Below are positions 6,700 to 7,057 of a stretch of DNA of 7,057 nucleotides, piece after piece (within the stretch, counting starts at the first letter, position 1; every line of letters begins with the position of its first letter). Position numbers and translations under genes: made by a program. The DNA is taken from contig JADLGZ010000033.1 of the NCBI GenBank assembly GCA_020849075.1, positions 1-7,057 of the forward strand, given 5' to 3'. This stretch comes from Fimbriimonadaceae bacterium (GTDB lineage Bacteria; Armatimonadota; Fimbriimonadia; Fimbriimonadales; Fimbriimonadaceae). Below the pieces are notes generated by a model. It did no database searches. It saw only the letters and a program-made list of their open reading frames with translations, and was not told the origin of the DNA.

Positions 6700-7057
6700 T
6701 TTCGCAGGTCTCGCTTTCGGCCGGTGAAGCCATGGGGCGGAAGCTCCTCAGCATTCCCGGCAACCACCCATTTGACCTCTTTGAAGGAATGCTAGGGGAT
6801 GCCGCAAAGAAAGAACTCCAAGGCTTGAAGGATGCAACCCAGAAGATCGAGAGCATCTTCGTGAAAGACATCCTCAAGGTGATGCTCCCCAAGGGGTTTG
6901 GCGGCAGCGGCCCAATGGGTGATTTCGCCCGCGAAAACTTTATGAACACGATGTCCGATGTCGCGGCCCGAGGCGGCGGCATGGGGCTCGCCAAGATACT
7001 TGAGAGTAACTTGGCTGACTCACTCTATCGGCGAGAGGCTGCCCGCCTCATGGCCGA
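6696..7057 (+). CDS. flgJ: FlgJ-type rod-binding protein, C-terminus beyond right edge
   Basis: The first 120 codons are visible. FlgJ's N-terminal domain caps or binds the growing rod in the periplasm; in Gammaproteobacteria a C-terminal muramidase opens the peptidoglycan. Residues about 44-106 match the rod-binding domain: KDATQKIESIFVKDILKVML, then the Gly-rich loop GFGGSGPMGDFA, then NTMSDVAARGGGMGLAKILE, corresponding to the GGxGLA element of the family. No signal peptide is present, consistent with type III export. The start overlaps the flgI stop (ATGA). Whether a muramidase domain follows cannot be seen; many relatives outside Gammaproteobacteria have only the rod-binding domain. The gene symbol reflects the N-terminal domain and operon position. 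Confidence 0.85.
   Translation, partial: MISQVSLSAGEAMGRKLLSIPGNHPFDLFEGMLGDAAKKELQGLKDATQKIESIFVKDILKVMLPKGFGGSGPMGDFARENFMNTMSDVAARGGGMGLAKILESNLADSLYRREAARLMA

Noticed and set aside
1..7057. CRISPR array, insertion sequence, tRNA or rRNA gene
   Set aside because: No regularly spaced direct repeats, transposase-like frame, terminal inverted repeats or RNA-gene signatures were seen on either strand.

Overview
The window is a diderm bacterial flagellar basal-body operon (rod, P-ring and L-ring genes) read on the + strand from 2321 to the right edge. Upstream and divergent is a large secreted multidomain surface protein read on the - strand from 2095 through the left edge. Genes for both an L ring (FlgH) and a P ring (FlgI) imply an outer membrane and a peptidoglycan layer. 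Moderate-to-high GC, scarce Shine-Dalgarno signals and a modular secreted protein of the kind common in phyla rich in PEP-CTERM-type proteins suggest a non-proteobacterial diderm. My best guess is Armatimonadota (Fimbriimonas-like), with Planctomycetota or Acidobacteriota as alternatives. This placement is inference.

Layout. Positions 1-2095 (-) hold an uninterrupted reading frame of 698 codons with an N-terminal signal peptide and three recognisable modules; its C-terminus lies outside the window. Positions 2096-2320 are a divergent intergenic region with a plausible promoter for the - strand gene and a short inverted repeat in the flgF leader. From 2321 come flgF, flgG, flgA, flgH, flgI and a flgJ-type rod-binding gene cut by the right edge. 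After the 5-base flgF-flgG gap, every junction is a start/stop overlap (ATGA, ATGA, TAATG, ATGA), so the set looks like one translationally coupled transcript.

How the genes work together. FlgF and FlgG build the proximal and distal rod. FlgA is the periplasmic chaperone for FlgI. FlgI forms the P ring around the distal rod in the peptidoglycan layer, and FlgH forms the L ring in the outer membrane. The FlgJ-type protein caps or binds the growing rod. flgB, flgC and hook genes are not in the window.

Most interesting observation: FlgA is much longer than usual (360 residues). Its extra N-terminal part (about residues 17-125) aligns by eye with the central beta domain of FlgG, encoded immediately upstream, but lacks FlgG's terminal helical regions. 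It looks like a rod-protein domain fused to the P-ring chaperone. Also notable are a FlgH without the usual lipobox cysteine and a complete absence of cysteine from all the flagellar proteins visible here.
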